In this document: positions 63,869-64,000 of the stretch, one piece after another
How positions within the stretch are numbered: the first letter of the stretch is position 1
How the letters are laid out: every line of letters begins with the position of its first letter
Assembly (NCBI GenBank): GCA_000014925.1
Contig: CP000475.1
Location: 186,001-250,000 of the forward strand
Origin: Paenarthrobacter aurescens TC1
GTDB taxonomy: Bacteria > Actinomycetota > Actinomycetes > Actinomycetales > Micrococcaceae
DNA: 64,000 bases
Direction: 5' to 3'
Position numbers and translations under genes: made by a program
The notes under the pieces: model-generated
What the model was told of the DNA's origin: nothing
Database searches by the model: none
Seen by the model: only the letters and a program-made list of their open reading frames with translations

Positions 63869-64000
63869 TTAGCGGACGGGTTCGCCGGCCTGGCGCCAGG
63901 CGCTCATGCCGCCGCGCAGGGAGTAGGCCTGGTAGCCCTGGGAAGCGAGGAGCCGGGCCGCGGAAGCGGAGCGGATCCCGGACTGGCACATGGCAATCAC
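63869..64000 (-). CDS. Rhodanese-domain protein, C-terminal part
   Basis: 43 codons open to the window edge: V-I-A-M-C-Q-S-G-I-R-S-A (active-site loop), then L-R-G-G-M-S-A-W and the natural end G-E-P-V-R. The N-terminal part lies beyond position 64,000. The sequence differs clearly from the 63,524 rhodanese, so this is a separate gene. Confidence 0.85.
   Translation of the reverse strand: MIAMCQSGIRSASAARLLASQGYQAYSLRGGMSAWRQAGEPVR

Overview
The window is a mosaic. About 38 kb (1-31,060 and 56,870-64,000) has the codon use and gene families of a high-GC actinobacterium, most like Arthrobacter/Paenarthrobacter (DUF3093, DUF3105, CmtR-type ArsR regulators, System II cytochrome c biogenesis). 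It reads like an accessory or plasmid region devoted to metals, copper, envelope redox chemistry and reactive sulfur. No replication, rRNA or tRNA genes are visible, so the replicon type is an inference.

Left block (1-31,060): an NRAMP transporter tail; a Tat-type protein with an unusual multicopper oxidase; CcsB/ResB; a pseudogene and small membrane proteins; an M23 peptidase behind a probable c-di-AMP riboswitch; an orphan cytochrome oxidase subunit III; a lipoprotein multicopper oxidase; a polysaccharide deacetylase. A minus-strand operon encodes a CmtR-like repressor, a P1B ATPase and LspA. A long plus-strand cluster encodes a second CmtR-like repressor, a CDF exporter, a DsbA-like protein, CtaG, a CopD-CtaG fusion, CopC, CcdA, TlpA and VKOR. 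ZIP, GDCCVxC and PASTA proteins close the block.

Central block (about 31,100-56,735): imported DNA from at least three sources. First comes about 5 kb of Pseudomonas-type passenger DNA (PuuD-like, LEA14-like lipoprotein, EamA, Tsx-like porin, a REP element and broken SDR, thioesterase and lpdA genes). Next is an A+T-rich, Firmicutes-like segment carrying atzC between decayed neighbours (DUF1116 fragment, carbamate kinase with a premature stop, truncated permease). Last is a proteobacterial segment with atzB, a TetR regulator and a purine permease, flanked by direct repeats made of IS91-family, lpdA and IS1071 pieces. IS1380, IS5, IS91 and IS1071 elements mark the joints. AtzB and AtzC convert hydroxyatrazine to N-isopropylammelide and then to cyanuric acid. 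The dechlorinating first enzyme (TrzN or AtzA) is not in the window.

Right block (56,736-64,000): a serine resolvase, Lgt, an MFS remnant, a third multicopper oxidase with a SHOCT partner, and a minus-strand sulfur cluster (metallo-beta-lactamase/rhodanese fusion, thioredoxin, several rhodaneses) with a CsoR/CstR-type operator inside a promoter. Read together, the two actinobacterial blocks supply metal exporters plus much of the machinery that matures extracytoplasmic proteins: lipoprotein processing (Lgt, LspA), disulfide formation (VKOR, DsbA), cytochrome c assembly (CcdA, TlpA, ResB, CcsB) and copper delivery (CopC, CopD, CtaG).
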